From Dryomyza anilis (lineage: Eukaryota > Arthropoda > Insecta > Diptera > Dryomyzidae): a stretch of DNA of 64,000 nt. The stretch spans positions 40,738,044-40,802,043 of the forward strand of contig OX638131.1 in assembly GCA_951804985.1 (NCBI GenBank). The letters are read 5' to 3'. A program made the position numbers and the translations under genes. The notes below the pieces were generated by a model. It ran no database searches. It was not told where the DNA came from and saw only the letters and a list, made by a program, of their open reading frames with translations. This document shows positions 1-10,784 of the stretch, one piece after another. The number at the start of each line of letters is the position of its first letter. The first letter of the stretch is position 1.

Positions 1-865
1 ATATTTTAAACCAACAATAATTATAAAGAAACTGTAAAACGGAATTAGGTTCAGCTAACGGAGGTGGGGCGCTTACGTTATGTGGTTTTTTTAATAATGA
101 AGCATACAAAAATTTTCATTTAGGTTATATCATATTTAGAAAAGAAATGAAATACACAATGAACATAAGAAATAAAAAAAAAATGACAATATGAATAATT
201 CAAACATGTCTTAGTTTAATATTGAATAAATGTTTTGATTTTGAATACTATTTTTATAAATAGCAGCACTTTTAATACTATTTATAGCGTTTTTCTAATC
301 CCGCAAATCGCGGGATTTCAGTTTTAAATCACGCGATTTTTTCGGAACTAATTTTAAACTAAATCCCGAGATCACGGGATCGACACACCTAAAATCCATT
401 TAGTGGAAATTAATTTTTAACCATGATACAAATATTTACAGATACAATCCCTCTATCATTTTTACAAAATGTTTAATTTTTTTGACACTATGTTAGTTTT
501 TTGAACCTCATCCGGGGGATTTTTAAAATTACAAATTTAAAATAATTTTAAATAATTTATAATTTTAAATAATTTTACCCACTTTTATTTTTGTAGAAAA
601 GCATCACTGCCAGAAAGCTTTGATAAGAAATGATTACAGAGAAAAATGCAAAAAATATGAGAAAGTCGAAGAGAATCGTAAAGGAGGGAGGGAGAAACCA
701 CAATCACTGCAATATCATATACAAACACACTGGAGACATCGCGTGCATAATAAAATAAAATGAAAACAACATTTTTTAATTCATTAGCAGTTCATATGAA
801 TTTCATTTAAAATCTCATTATAGCCTTAAGTACTTAATAACATTAGCAGAATTTGGCGCACTTAC
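1..865. other. Non-coding, probable first intron of the minus-strand gene at 866-1076
   Basis: No coding potential is seen. This AT-rich stretch lies downstream of the splice donor at 865, so on the minus strand it should be intron of that gene. A patch at 296-380 repeats a 'cgcgggatt' / 'atcccgagatcacgggat' theme. Confidence 0.5.
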
Positions 866-1076
866 CCTTCTCTTGGAATAATTGTTTGTATTCCGTTAGA
901 TTCTGTTCCTCCAGCCACTGGTCGACACTAGGCAATTTGTTATCCGTGTCAAATTCGTGCAGCAGCAACAGCGATGGGTATTCATTCCAGATTAGAAGCA
1001 CCAACTTAACCAGCGACACAGTGAACATCAAGCTCAAAACAATGGCGACCAGAACCTTCATCAAACGCAATAACAT
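866..1076 (-). CDS. 5' coding exon of a membrane-anchored protein with the start of a SAM-like domain
   Basis: The reading frame opens at ATG 1076-1074 and runs 70 codons plus one base to a strong donor (AAGG|GTAAGTG; GT at 865-864), so the exon ends in phase 1. Residues about 5-34 (LMKVLVAIVLSLMFTVSL and following) form one hydrophobic segment, a likely signal anchor. After a short linker, VDQWLEEQNLTEYKQLFQEK resembles the first helices of a SAM domain (V-x-x-W-L-x-x-x-x-L-x-x-Y-x-x-x-F). The open frame extends upstream to a GTG at 1103, but the first ATG is at 1076. The remaining exons lie outside the window to the left. SAM-like is my reading of the pattern; I do not recognise the gene. 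Base composition is clearly richer in G+C than its surroundings, which supports coding. Confidence 0.6.
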
Positions 1077-1400
1077 AGTCGAGAGAAGTGGCCAGGCGGT
1101 CACATCCAGCTCCTCCCACTGGCCAGTTACTGATTAACTTAATAACTGTTTTATGGTCCACCAAGTATGCAATTATGCAGTTCACTTTGGTTCTTATGCA
1201 CTTTGGAAACACATTATACACAGTTCTTTTTGCAACGCATTTGCATTGATTTCTTGTTCACAAAATTGCAATTTCTTTTCTGATTTTTTATATTTTTAAA
1301 TGCTTTTATTTGTTTTTAATTTAAGAGAAGCAACAAACACACCACACACCAGACCGGACCAAAATGGAAAATGAAAATTGTTTACTTTTGAAACGTCAAA
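1077..1400 (-). promoter_or_regulatory. Probable 5' UTR / promoter of the minus-strand gene
   Basis: This lies directly upstream of the exon-1 ATG and is less AT-biased than its surroundings. I see no clear TATA box. No transcription start can be fixed from sequence. Confidence 0.3.
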
Positions 1401-1429
1401 ATTAGAAATATCGTTTTGTGAACAGGGTT

Positions 1430-1585
1430 GCTCAGTGATAGCGTTGCCAACATTGTGAGATAAAGCTCAAACAGTGATTTTTTGGCGATGTGAGATGTGT
1501 GAGTGTCGCGTGATTTTGAGACTCGTGAGATATTTGCGTGAATTGTGATTTTTGTGTGATTTTTCACTCCTTGTAATACTATAGG
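1430..1585. repeat. Cryptically simple GTGAG/GTGATTTTT-rich stretch
   Basis: Repeated words (gtgaga, gtgatttttt, gtgagtgtcgcgtga) recur irregularly. The style resembles the CACGTG/GTGAGT clusters at 31.5-33.7 kb. Confidence 0.45.
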
Positions 1586-3581
1586 ATTTTTCACACCGTA
1601 CACTATCAGAAATATATTGTCATTAAAAATCTATATTGTCAATGAATACAATAAAAAACGTCATACTTTTTAAATTATTTTAAAATATTTATTTGCAATC
1701 AATTTATCTTTAATGCAGTTCAGTTGATTTAATGCAGTTAGCAATTGATGACTCCAATTATTGCTTCTGTGTATTAAAGGCCGTTGAGTAAAATTCTACT
1801 TTAACAAAAAAAGGCAACACAAAGATTTTTTCGCTAACGTTATAAAACGTAAGTTGATGATAAGGAGTTTATTCACTAAAAAAATTTAATTATAGATAAA
1901 AAAAATATTACAATATAAAATAAAATTATTACTGGATTCGTTGGCTGCTGAACACGAAAGAATTTGACAATGTTAACATTTAAAACTAGTAGCAAAGAAT
2001 TCACATATTATAATATACATTTAAACAAATACATAAAGTTATTAACGAGTAAACAGTATCTACCTCCGTCCGTTTCTCTCGTACTGTCTCGCTCTTGCAT
2101 GACATGTCACTTCGCTGCTATGAAAAAAACTGCACTATCGATGAAAAAAACTATGTATAATAATGTATTCATTATATTTTCTCATTTCATTAAGATATAA
2201 TATGATTTACTATGAATTATAACGGATTGATTGAATGGGTGTAACTACTTTTAGGCTCTTTACAATATCATGTATAGATGAGGTGCAAAGATTTTTACGA
2301 CATTCTTACCCAGGGATATTTATTGTATTAAAGCTTTTAAAGTAGTTATACGATGTCTATATGGTAAAAACGGCGTAAGTCTATACAGAATATGTTAATG
2401 CAAATGGATATCTGGTAAATGCTAATTGATTTCTCTAAAAAAGTTTATAGAAGCTAGTTGGAAACTTTTATACAAGTATTAATATATAGTTTGTGCATGT
2501 TTTGCTTGGTTGTTTTGAGCTGGAATAAAATTCGCATTTAGTTCATTGCACAAAATGATCATATAGGCACTGCTATGTAGTGATGCGGGCGAGACGAGAA
2601 AATTCGAGATCTCGATTGATCTCGTCTCAAAATTCTAGACGATATCGAGATTTAAAAGTCGATACGAGATCCGAGAACGAGATGCGCTTTTTCCAAATAG
2701 ATTGAGATCTGGACAAGAATTTTCGAAAACAAAATATAAAACCTAGCCATTTTACTAGGCAAGTTTTTCTATGTAATGTATTGTTAATTAGGCTGTATAA
2801 ACGTGGCTTCTTTAATATTATTGTAATTAAAATAATTTCTAAATTTTAATTTTATGTTATTAATTATTTGTTACGTTTAAATTAAATAAATAGTTATTTG
2901 AAAATGTTCTTTGTAGATTTTGTATTTTGTCAAATACTTGGAATGAGTGATGCATTTTGACGGTATTTATGGTAGTTTTGTACCCAATTGAAACCTCCAA
3001 ACACTCATTTACCCGCAGTTTTGAAATTACCTTACTTTAATTGAAATTACTTTAATTTTTTTTACACATTTTAATTTTTGTTAAACATTTTTTTTTAGAA
3101 ATCAGCTCATTTATGATCAAATAAATACGTTCTAAATTTCCTTTTCTGTAATATTTTGTATAAACACGCAACACAAAACATATTCACATAAAAATATTGC
3201 ATAAAAATCGAATATTGCATAAAATCGATTCCCCGACCCGGAATATTTAAAAAAATAAAAAATTACACACTTAACCAATTTATTTATTTTTGAAAAAATG
3301 AAAGAAAATTGAATACACAAAATTTAATCTTGTAATTCAGGGTGCCATGTTAGTGTTCTTTCCACTCTTTGTGTCCCAAAAAAATGATAATATTATTTTA
3401 ATAATTTTTATAATTTTATTTATGTGATGAATTTTTGAAAACACTTTTCAAAACTGACGGCTTTGTTTTCATTTTCGTAAACTTTTGACAATATTTACCA
3501 CTTAACAGCACAATGAGAATATGAAATGTGTGAATTTACCAAAAAAAACTTTATAAATTTAAATTTAAAATTATAAATTTT
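1586..3581. other. Non-coding AT-rich stretch
   Basis: No gene is seen. It includes a patch at 2579-2700 where 'tcgagat' and its complement alternate (gagatctcgattgatctcg and similar), giving short imperfect palindromes. The rest is unremarkable. Confidence 0.5.
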
Positions 3582-3583
3582 TA

Positions 3584-3948
3584 GTTAATCGTTACAGTTT
3601 CTTGGCTTGCCAAACACGTAAAATGTAGACTTTTTTTACTATAGTAATTTTAATGCTCAAAATTTTTCTAATTTTATTCTAACCAGTTTGGGATAATATT
3701 TTTGTATTGTTGCACATACAATTATCTTAAAAATGATATGTCACACTTTTACTATTTACTAATTATACGATATCTAAAAATATTAGAGTGACATATCAAT
3801 TTTAAAGATAATTGTATGTGCAATAATACAAAAATGTTATCACAAACTCGTTAAAATAAAATTAGAAAAATTTCGACCGCTAAAATTAATATGGTAAAAA
3901 AATCTACATTTTACGTGTTTGGCAAGCCATGAAACTGTAGCGGTTAAC
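3584..3948. mobile_element. Foldback MITE, 365 bp, TA-flanked
   Basis: The left end starts GTTAATCGTTACAGTTTC and the right end finishes GAAACTGTAGCGGTTAAC. The two halves are long imperfect inverted repeats of about 170 bp: both carry 'cttgccaaacacgtaaaatg', 'aaattagaaaaatt' and 'acaattatctt' in mirror order, so almost the whole element folds back. TA flanks both ends (3582-3583 and 3949-3950), consistent with a Tc1/mariner-type target duplication. There is no coding capacity. Confidence 0.8.
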
Positions 3949-4269
3949 TATATATATATAATTTTAAAAAACTATAATTTCTGTAATAGATTTTAAATTA
4001 AATAAAAAAAGAAAATTTAGTGATATCTTTTTACACTTGAAGTAATAATAATGTTATTGAAAATAGTCGTTAAAAGTACAAAATGTCCTTTAAGCTCTTT
4101 GCGCAACATCACAGGATCACTTTTTTTGGATTTTAAAAGCTTCTTCTCAGTTTTAGAGGTCCTAGTTTCAGAAAGTCGCCGCGGAGCAAAACATTTTAAG
4201 ATTTTTGGTTTTTGAATCAGTCTAATGTACATATAAAAAAAATTAGCAAAGAACAACATTTTTTAAAAT

Positions 4270-4870
4270 GCCATTGTACCAGTGTTCTCATTCTACTTCG
4301 ATCTACTCCATTTCAATTGTATTTTAAAAATCTACTCCTCTACTCCGGTAGTAGCATTTTCTACTCTTTTCTCATAATTTTCTACTCCCTTTGCAAAAAT
4401 TGCTTACATTTTTTTAATTTGATGAGAACAATTTCTTGCGCCCCAAATAAATTGTCTATGTTATAATTTTTCATATTGACTATGATCAATTATCTGTAAC
4501 ATAAATGTGTTATTTCTTCCATGGTATTTAAATTGTAGAAGTTATAATTAAATATATATTCGTATCAACTTTTATAAATTCAATTTTGAAAACACCATGT
4601 ATTTCATTGGGTGTTCCCTTTACACATCAGCATTATAGAAAATCCATAAAATCAGGAATATATCTATTAATTTATTTGAATTCTAATACACTAATGCAAA
4701 TTTCTACTCCCATTGCATCATATTTATTCCGATATTTAATTGTCAACTCCTTTTACATCAAAGCTACTATATATTGCAATATTTTAAATTCTACTTCCTT
4801 TTACTCATTTCTACTCCCCAAAATGTTCAAATCTACTCCTTTTGCATTAGTGAGAAGTGTGAACACTGCA
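4270..4870. repeat. Degenerate TTTCTACTCC-rich repeat
   Basis: 'ctactcc' and 'tttctactcc' recur about a dozen times. The two ends carry related inverted words (agtgttctcattctac near 4280; gagaagtgtgaacact near 4850), so this may be an old inverted-repeat element whose middle expanded as a simple repeat. Confidence 0.5.
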
Positions 4871-4984
4871 TTGTACACATGTGTAACTTAATTAATATTT
4901 GTTTTTGTTTCCAAATTCATTGTCCAAATTGATTTAATTATTATTTTTTTGATATATTAATTTCTGACCTAATTAATTTTGTAA

Positions 4985-5125
4985 TGGTTCCAGTTCCAGT
5001 TCTGGTTTTCTGTTCCAGTCCCAGTTCCGGTTCCATACAAAATTTAAAAAACTGTTCCAGTTACAGTTCCGGTACTATAAAAATTAAAGGGTTCCTGTCC
5101 GGTTCCAGTTCCGGTTACACCCGAG
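4985..5125. repeat. GTTCCAGTTCCGG cryptic repeat
   Basis: Irregular runs of GTTCC(A/G)GTTCC. The same theme (or its complement GGAACCGGAATC) recurs at 8245-8290 and 17265-17640. Confidence 0.6.
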
Positions 5126-5355
5126 CCCTGTTTTAAACTAAATAGCAGGGTTCGTAGAATATTTGAAATACATTCATTCTCCAAAGAATATTCTCTCTGG
5201 GAATTTTTCATTTCATTCATTCGCGAATTTTTGAATGTTTTTAAAATTCTTTGAATTTCATTCTCTCGCGAACTTTTGAAATGATAAATTTATGTATATA
5301 AATGTTCTTGATTAAAAAAGAATATTCCGAATAATTCTTTTATATTCCTATTTCA

Positions 5356-6420
5356 TTGGGATTTAGCAGAAACCACTTGCGTTATGGACATTTTTTTGGA
5401 CAAATCGTTTCCATAGGGATTTGTTCAGAACCCACTTGCATCATTGGAACTTTTTTGAGTGAATCTGTTCCAAAGGGATTTAGTCAGAACCTACTTGAGT
5501 CATTGGAAATATTTTTGGGTGAATCTGTTCCATTGGGATTTTGCCAGAACCCAACTGCGTCATTGGAACTTTTTTGGGTGAATCTGTTCCAATGGGATTT
5601 GGCCAGAACCCAACTGCGTCATTGGACTTTTTTGGGTGAATCTGTTTAATTGGGATTTGGCCAGAACCCAACTGCGTAATTGGACTTTTTTTTAGACAAA
5701 TTGGTTCCATTGGGATTTGGCCAGAACTCACTTGCGTCATTGGACTTTCTTTTGAACAAATTGGTTCCATTGGGATTTGGCCAGAACCCAACTGCGTCAT
5801 TGGACTTTTTTTTGGGTGAATCTGTTCCAATGGGATTTGGCCAGAACCCAACTGCGACATTGGACTTTTTTTTTGACAAATCGGTTCCATTGGGATTTGG
5901 CCAGAACCCAACTGCGTCATTGGACATTTTTTTGGACAAATCGGTTCCATTGGGATTTGGGCAGAACCCCCTTGCGTCATTGGAACTTTTTTGGGTGAAT
6001 CTGTTCCAATGGGATTTGGCTAGAACCCAACTGCGTCATTGGATTTTTTTTTTAGGTGAATCTGTTTCAATGGGATTTGGCCAGAACCCAACTGCGTCAT
6101 TGGACTTTTTTTTGGGTGAATCTGTTCCATTGGGATTTGGCCAGAACCCAACTGCGTCATTAAACTTTTTTTGGACAAATTGGTTCCATTGGGATTTGGG
6201 CAGAACCCCCTTGCGTCATTGGAACTTTTTTGGGTGAATCTGTTCCAATGGGATTTGGCTAGAACCCAACTGCGTCATTGGATTTTTTTTTTAGGTGAAT
6301 CTGTTTCAATGGGATTTGGCCAGAACCCAACTGCGTCATTGGAACTTTTTTGGGTGAATCTGTTCCAATGGGATTTGGCTAGAACCCAACTGCGTCATTG
6401 GACTTTTTTTTGGACAAATT
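5356..6420 (+). repeat. 60-bp minisatellite, left arm of the foldback element
   Basis: The unit contains 'gggatttggccagaaccca', 'actgcgtcattgga', a T-run, then either 'gggtgaatctgttcca' or 'gacaaattggttcca', so there are two subtypes. A multi-unit block is duplicated: about 5945-6105 and 6183-6343 share the rare variants 'gggcagaacccccttgcg' and 'ggctagaaccc' in the same order, showing recent expansion in blocks of about 238 bp. Confidence 0.85.
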
Positions 6421-6930
6421 TAACGCAGTTGGGTTCTGGAATCAATTTGTCCAAAAAAAAGTCCAATGACGCAGTAAGATTCTGGCCATATCCCAATGAA
6501 ACCGAATTGTTCAAAAAAATGTCCAATGACGCAGTTGGGTTCTGGCCAAATCCCATTGGAACAGATTCACCTAAAAAAAAATCCAATGACTCAGTTGGGT
6601 TCTAGCCAAATCCCATTGGAACAGATTCACCCAAAAAAGTTCCAATGACGCAAGGGGGTTCTGCCCAAATCCCAATGGAACCGATTTGTCCAAAAAAATG
6701 TCCAATGACGCAGTTGGGTTCTGGCCAAATACCAATGGAACAGATTCACCCAAAAAAAAGTCCAATGACGCAGTTGGGTTCTGGCCAAATACCATTGGAA
6801 CAGATTCACCCAATTTGTCCAAAAAATGTCCAATGACGCAGTTGGGTTCTGGCCAATCCCATTGGAACAGATTCACCCAAAAAAATTTCCAATGACGTTC
6901 TGGCCAAATCCTAATCGAGCCAGTTTGTCC
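6421..6930 (-). repeat. 60-bp minisatellite, inverted right arm
   Basis: The same unit appears in reverse complement. The rare 'gggggttctgcccaaatccc' and 'ttctagccaaatccc' variants of the left arm recur here at about 6595-6675 in mirror order, so part of this arm was copied from the left arm as an inverted duplication. Confidence 0.85.
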
Positions 6931-7244
6931 ATAGAAACCTACCAAGTATTTCCTTTTTTATCCATAAAAGTTATATATAAAAAGAATGAAAAAGAACATT
7001 TATTTACATTTGTTTTCATTCGCAAATTTTAATATCATGCGAATTTATCATATCTTTCTTATCGTTAAAGAATAAAAGCAACATTCTTGTCGTTTCATTA
7101 ATTCGTGAAAAGAATTAAAGCTAATAGTTCTCGCGAGAGAATTTTTCGTAACGAATTTATGATTTTAAAATTCATTCTCCGAATGAATAAGAATGAAAAG
7201 AATGAATTTTTTTCATTCGCGAATGTATTTTTACGAACTCTGCT

Positions 7245-7591
7245 AAATAGGGCGGAATTAGGCATTAGGGCGGAATTTGGGTGTTTTTCCTATCTATTCA
7301 TTTCAGCAAAGTGCTGCAAACACAAAAGTCCCCAAATAATAAAAAGTACCCACATAATTAAAAAAAAAAGACAACACTCACAAGATTGTACTGGAATGTC
7401 AAACTGTTTAAGGCGAATAATACAAAACAGTTTTGTATGCATGGCTATTTTTATCATGAGTTTTTTTCCATTGCTACTTTCAAGTACAAAATAAAAAATA
7501 AATAAAAACTCAAATAATAATATTTATATATTTTAATATATTAAAGAAAATGGTCAAAATATATATAAAAATAAATAAAAAAAATGTTCTT
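7245..7591. other. Non-coding stretch between foldback element and tRNA-Gln
   Basis: It contains 'agggcggaatta' and 'gggtgtttttcct' words that recur at 34561, suggesting a dispersed fragment. No gene is seen. Confidence 0.4.
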
Positions 7592-7663
7592 AGGTTCCAC
7601 CGAGATTTGAACTCGGATCGCAGGATTCAGAGTCCTGAGTGCTAACCATTACACCATGGAACC
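7592..7663 (-). tRNA. tRNA-Gln (anticodon CTG)
   Basis: The minus strand reads GGTTCCA acceptor, D arm with TGGTTAG, anticodon arm CAGGA-CTCTGAA-TCCTG (anticodon CTG, reads CAG), T arm CGAGTTCAAATCTCG, acceptor TGGAACC, discriminator T. All four stems pair and there is no intron or encoded CCA. A run of eight T follows a few bases after the 3' end on the minus strand (7581-7584 region), a normal pol III terminator. It is identical over 72 nt to the copy at 9987-10058. Confidence 0.96.
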
Positions 7664-8432
7664 AGTTGGGCTGCATCGGTCAAGTAATAACCGCAGTATT
7701 CAGGCATTTTGCCAAATGTTTTTGTAAATATATATGGAGTACAACAAGTGAATTCACCGAGCTTTGACCCTGACATTCTTCGATTTGCATCATATTTAAA
7801 TATGTTATTATTGGTCAATGAAGTTTAAATATTATTTTCCGTTTTCTATCGCTTAGAGTTCATTGAACAATAATTCCATCATAGGCACGTACTAATTGAA
7901 ATTGAGAATTTCCATTTGAACATGATAAATTTTAAATTAAATTGAGATTTTCCATTTGAAATTGAGAAAATTCCAAATGAAGTTAAGATTTTCCATATAA
8001 CATTGAAAAAATTCTAAATTTAGTTGAAATTTTCTTTTAAATTGAGAAAATTCAAAATTAAATTGAGATTTTCCATTTGAAATTGGGAAAATTCCAAATT
8101 AAATTGAGATTTAAATGAAAAAAATTCCAAATTAAATTGAGATTTGAAATTAAGAAATTTGTAAAATTTCCTTTTTTTTTAAATTTTTCATTGGAAATTA
8201 ATATTTTTATTATACTATAATAAAAAGTTTAGCTCATATGGGAAACGGTGCCGTTTTGATGTTTGGAACCGGAATCGGAACCGGGAAATTATAAAATGTA
8301 TAAAATGTAAAATGATTTAAAATGTGTCAGCTCAAATAATACATTTTAATGGTAAAAGTGAAATTACAATTTCCTGGGATTGAAATTATCAACACGTGAT
8401 GGAAAATATTTCTTTTTAGAGTTTACTTTGAT

Positions 8433-8672
8433 GAGCAGCGCCGGGCCAACATGGTTCTTCCGCGAATAAGTCTCAAGTCGTTGTACAATTTTACCTTCGA
8501 TGGTTTTATAAAGACGATGGCGATGTATAACCAGGATATTGTTTTAATTCTAGAACAAATAAAAATACATTTGATTCATTTCTTTCAATTCAATAAAAAT
8601 TACTCTGCGAATTCTAATGGAGTACCTTTTCCAAATATTCAACAACTATCTTCCTATTTGTCAGATGTTTAA
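8433..8672 (+). pseudogene. Possible isolated exon or gene remnant, function unknown
   Basis: A pyrimidine tract ending TTTTTAG (8413-8419) is followed by an open frame reading VYFDEQRRANMVLPRISLKS and then about 55 more codons to TAA at 8670-8672. The first third is richer in G+C than the surroundings and uses balanced codons; the last part becomes AT-rich and low in complexity. No partner exon or second splice site is seen. It sits between the two inverted AATTGAG arrays. It could be an exon remnant captured by the repeat, a transposase fragment, or chance. Confidence 0.22.
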
Positions 8673-8720
8673 TTGATGGTTGCTATAAATTTAAAAGATG
8701 TTTTTTGAAAGATGTTTTCT

Positions 8721-8815
8721 AGCAATATTTATCTTATTTGACGGATGTTTGTCTCAAATACGATCTAAATAATTTGTAACTAACTTGATATTTAGGGCTG
8801 TGATATTTCATCTTT
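8721..8815. repeat. Dispersed repeat, copy 1
   Basis: 'agcaatatttatcttatttg', 'cgatctaaataatttgtaa' and 'ttgatatttagggctgtg' recur in the same order at 25315-25432 with small changes and an insertion. Confidence 0.6.
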
Positions 8816-9362
8816 GTTTTCTTAGTGCGGAATCGCTATTATATAAAATCTTGGAACCGGGTCTGATTTCATTTTAATTTTCTCAATTTCAATTTTAAAA
8901 TCTCAATTTCAATTGGATTTTATCAATTTAAAATGAAAAATCTCATTTTCATTTTGAATTTTCTCAGTTTTATTTGGAATTTACTCAATTTCAAATGAAA
9001 ACTCTGAATTTTCTAATTTTCAGTTGGAAATGTTGTAGTAAGTTACAAAAATAGGCGTGGAAAAACTCAAATATCTATGAAAGAATGACGCAAAAATGAC
9101 GTCAATATGCTTTAAATTTCATGCTTTTTGACTTTTAAAAATTCACAATATTTAAAAATGACGTCACTTTCATCTAATAGGCTTTGGTATCGAAACACAG
9201 AAAGTGGGTCTCCCTGTAGAATGTGGGTGACCTCCAGTCGTATAGCTCCTGACCACGTTCAATGTGGACAAGGTAAATAAAAACCAACGTGTAATATATC
9301 CACTATTTTAAAACATCATAGTTTGCATATCTACTCCTTTAGCTTTTTCATAATAATATTTA

Positions 9363-9892
9363 TGCCCGTAATTTCAACAACTAGATATTTAGCTGTGCTT
9401 AGATATCTGTCGTGTAAATAAAAATTGGTAATTTCTACACTTTATACACCATACCTACTCGGTAATTTGTAGTGTATCTTACACGGTCGATTTCATACAG
9501 ATACCAATAGATACCTATTAGGTAAATAAAATTCAAGTAAAATGTCAAATCAAAAGACTTTTTAACACAAAACGTGAACGGAATATTTAAATTTGAACGT
9601 GTTTTTACAGTCCCGTTGACACAGTTTTCTGAAAATTAATTTTTTTTTTATCTGTTTCAAAATATTTTCTGCATTAATTGACTTTTTTAAATATTAAAGT
9701 TAATTTTATAACATATTTGTCAGAAATATAAAAAGTCAAATGCAAATGATGCCATATTTTAAAAAGATTCTCTTGGGTAGAAACACGTAGGTAACAAATC
9801 AGTTAAAATTATGGAACGAATTATATCTAATAGGTTAAGATATCTAATGGGTACGAACACTAATAGATATCTAATCGTTAAAATTACGGGCA
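9363..9892. mobile_element. TTA-flanked MITE (PIF/Harbinger-like), 530 bp
   Basis: The ends are inverted repeats: TGCCCGTAATTTCAACAACT from 9363 and its near complement (agatatctaatcgttaaaattacgggca) ending at 9892. 'ttagatatct' lies subterminally on both sides. TTA flanks both ends (9360-9362 and 9893-9895). A 3-bp TTA duplication is typical of PIF/Harbinger elements, so assignment to that superfamily is an inference. There is no transposase. Confidence 0.7.
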
Positions 9893-9986
9893 TTAAACCA
9901 GGTTATAAAAGTTTCAATATCAAAATTTCAATCGTTATAGAAAGAAAAGTCACAAACTAAAAATATGTAAAAAAAAACAAATTCTT

Positions 9987-10058
9987 AGGTTCCACCGAGA
10001 TTTGAACTCGGATCGCAGGATTCAGAGTCCTGAGTGCTAACCATTACACCATGGAACC
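9987..10058 (-). tRNA. tRNA-Gln (anticodon CTG), second copy
   Basis: Identical in all 72 positions to the gene at 7592-7663, with the same ttctt immediately beyond the 3' end. A run of seven or more T on the minus strand (complement of 9970-9977) serves as terminator. Confidence 0.96.
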
Positions 10059-10230
10059 ACATGTCAGGCTGTTTGACAAGATTGCTTCACAAATACTTCA
10101 CAACCTCTCTTGTAGTATTTATTTAAAAAATAATTACAAAGTATCTTTTAAAGTAAAATAAATAAATATTAATTATATAAATTATTATTTAATAAACTAT
10201 CAAAAAAAAAAAAAATAATAAAAAAGTAGT

Positions 10231-10301
10231 TGCATCGGCCGGGAATCGAACCCGGGCCGCCCGCGTGGCAGGCGAGCATTCTACCACTGAACCACCGATG
10301 C
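10231..10301 (-). tRNA. tRNA-Gly (anticodon GCC)
   Basis: The minus strand starts GCATCGGTGGTTCAGTGGTA; the anticodon arm CTCGC-CTGCCAC-GCGGG carries GCC. The T arm CCCGGGTTCGATTCCCGG is perfect, and the acceptor GCATCGG pairs with CCGATGC, discriminator A. It is 71 nt without intron. T-runs follow within 15 bases on the minus strand. Confidence 0.96.
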
Positions 10302-10575
10302 TTCATGCTCACTTTGAATCTATTTCTGGTTTTATACAGATGTTGAGCACATAACCAATATAGTGCTAATAACATAGTTTTGTTATGTGCCAATTAATGT
10401 GTGCAAAAATTAGTTTATGAATAAAATTAGAAAGGTTATTTATATCTGAAAAATGTTAATGTATTTAAAATAGACTGGCTTGATTTTTAACAAACAACAA
10501 TTTTTTTTCAAAAAAAAGTAAAAAAAAAAAATAAAAAACATCACTTTTCATTTCGTAATAATGATTATAAATAAT

Positions 10576-10734
10576 AGCTGCGTTTTTTTCATAATTTAAA
10601 TTTGAGCTGGAACAAATTTTGTACGCAAAACAAAAACAATTTGAGCTCGATAAATCTATCTAGCTTAAATTTGTTTTTGTTTTGCGTATAAAATTTGTTC
10701 CGGTTCAAATTAAAATTGTGAAAAAAACGCAGCT
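10576..10734. mobile_element. Palindromic foldback MITE, 159 bp
   Basis: AGCTGCGTTTTTTTC at the left matches gaaaaaaacgcagct at the right. The arms continue inward through 'gagctggaacaaattttgta' / 'aaaatttgttccggttc' and 'gcaaaacaaaaaca' / 'tgtttttgttttgc', so nearly the whole element is one hairpin with about 75-bp arms. Confidence 0.75.
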
Positions 10735-10784
10735 TTTGTAATATACAAAATTATTTTTAGCAAAAAATCGTAGTGCAAATTTTC

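Larger units (their letters stand above)
5144..7244. mobile_element. Foldback (FB-type) transposable element, 2.1 kb
   Basis: The outer ends match in inverted orientation: AGCAGGGTTCGTA at 5144 and TACGAACTCTGCT ending at 7244. Both are flanked by AAAT (5140-5143 and 7245-7248), a candidate 4-bp target duplication. Inside the ends are mirrored gaatg/cattc-rich arms (5155-5345 and 6955-7235). The core is a 59-60 bp minisatellite, about 18 units in one direction (5356-6420) and about 8 in the opposite direction (6421-6930). The layout matches Foldback elements (long inverted repeats made of short direct repeats). No transposase is present; the open frames inside are by-products of the repeat. 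Confidence 0.75.
7885..9030. repeat. Inverted arrays of AATTGAGATTTTCC-type repeats
   Basis: From 7895 to 8170 the words 'aattgagattttccatttg' and 'gagaaaattcc' repeat. From 8860 to 9030 their complements (ttttctcaatttcaa, ggaatttactcaattt) repeat. The two arrays point at each other across about 700 bp, giving a large degenerate foldback layout. Confidence 0.55.

Noticed and set aside
853..1137. 94-codon frame on plus opposite the SAM-like exon
   Set aside because: Antisense shadow of the minus-strand exon, which has a strong splice donor and better protein character.
5356..6930. CRISPR-like array of regular repeats
   Set aside because: No unique spacers; units are contiguous and inverted halfway, and the host is a eukaryote.
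5480..6945. Several open frames of 60-185 codons on both strands with repeated GFGQNPTASL / WPNPxGT patterns
   Set aside because: They are the 60-bp minisatellite translated in several frames; the repeat length is a multiple of three and free of stops. No independent coding signal.
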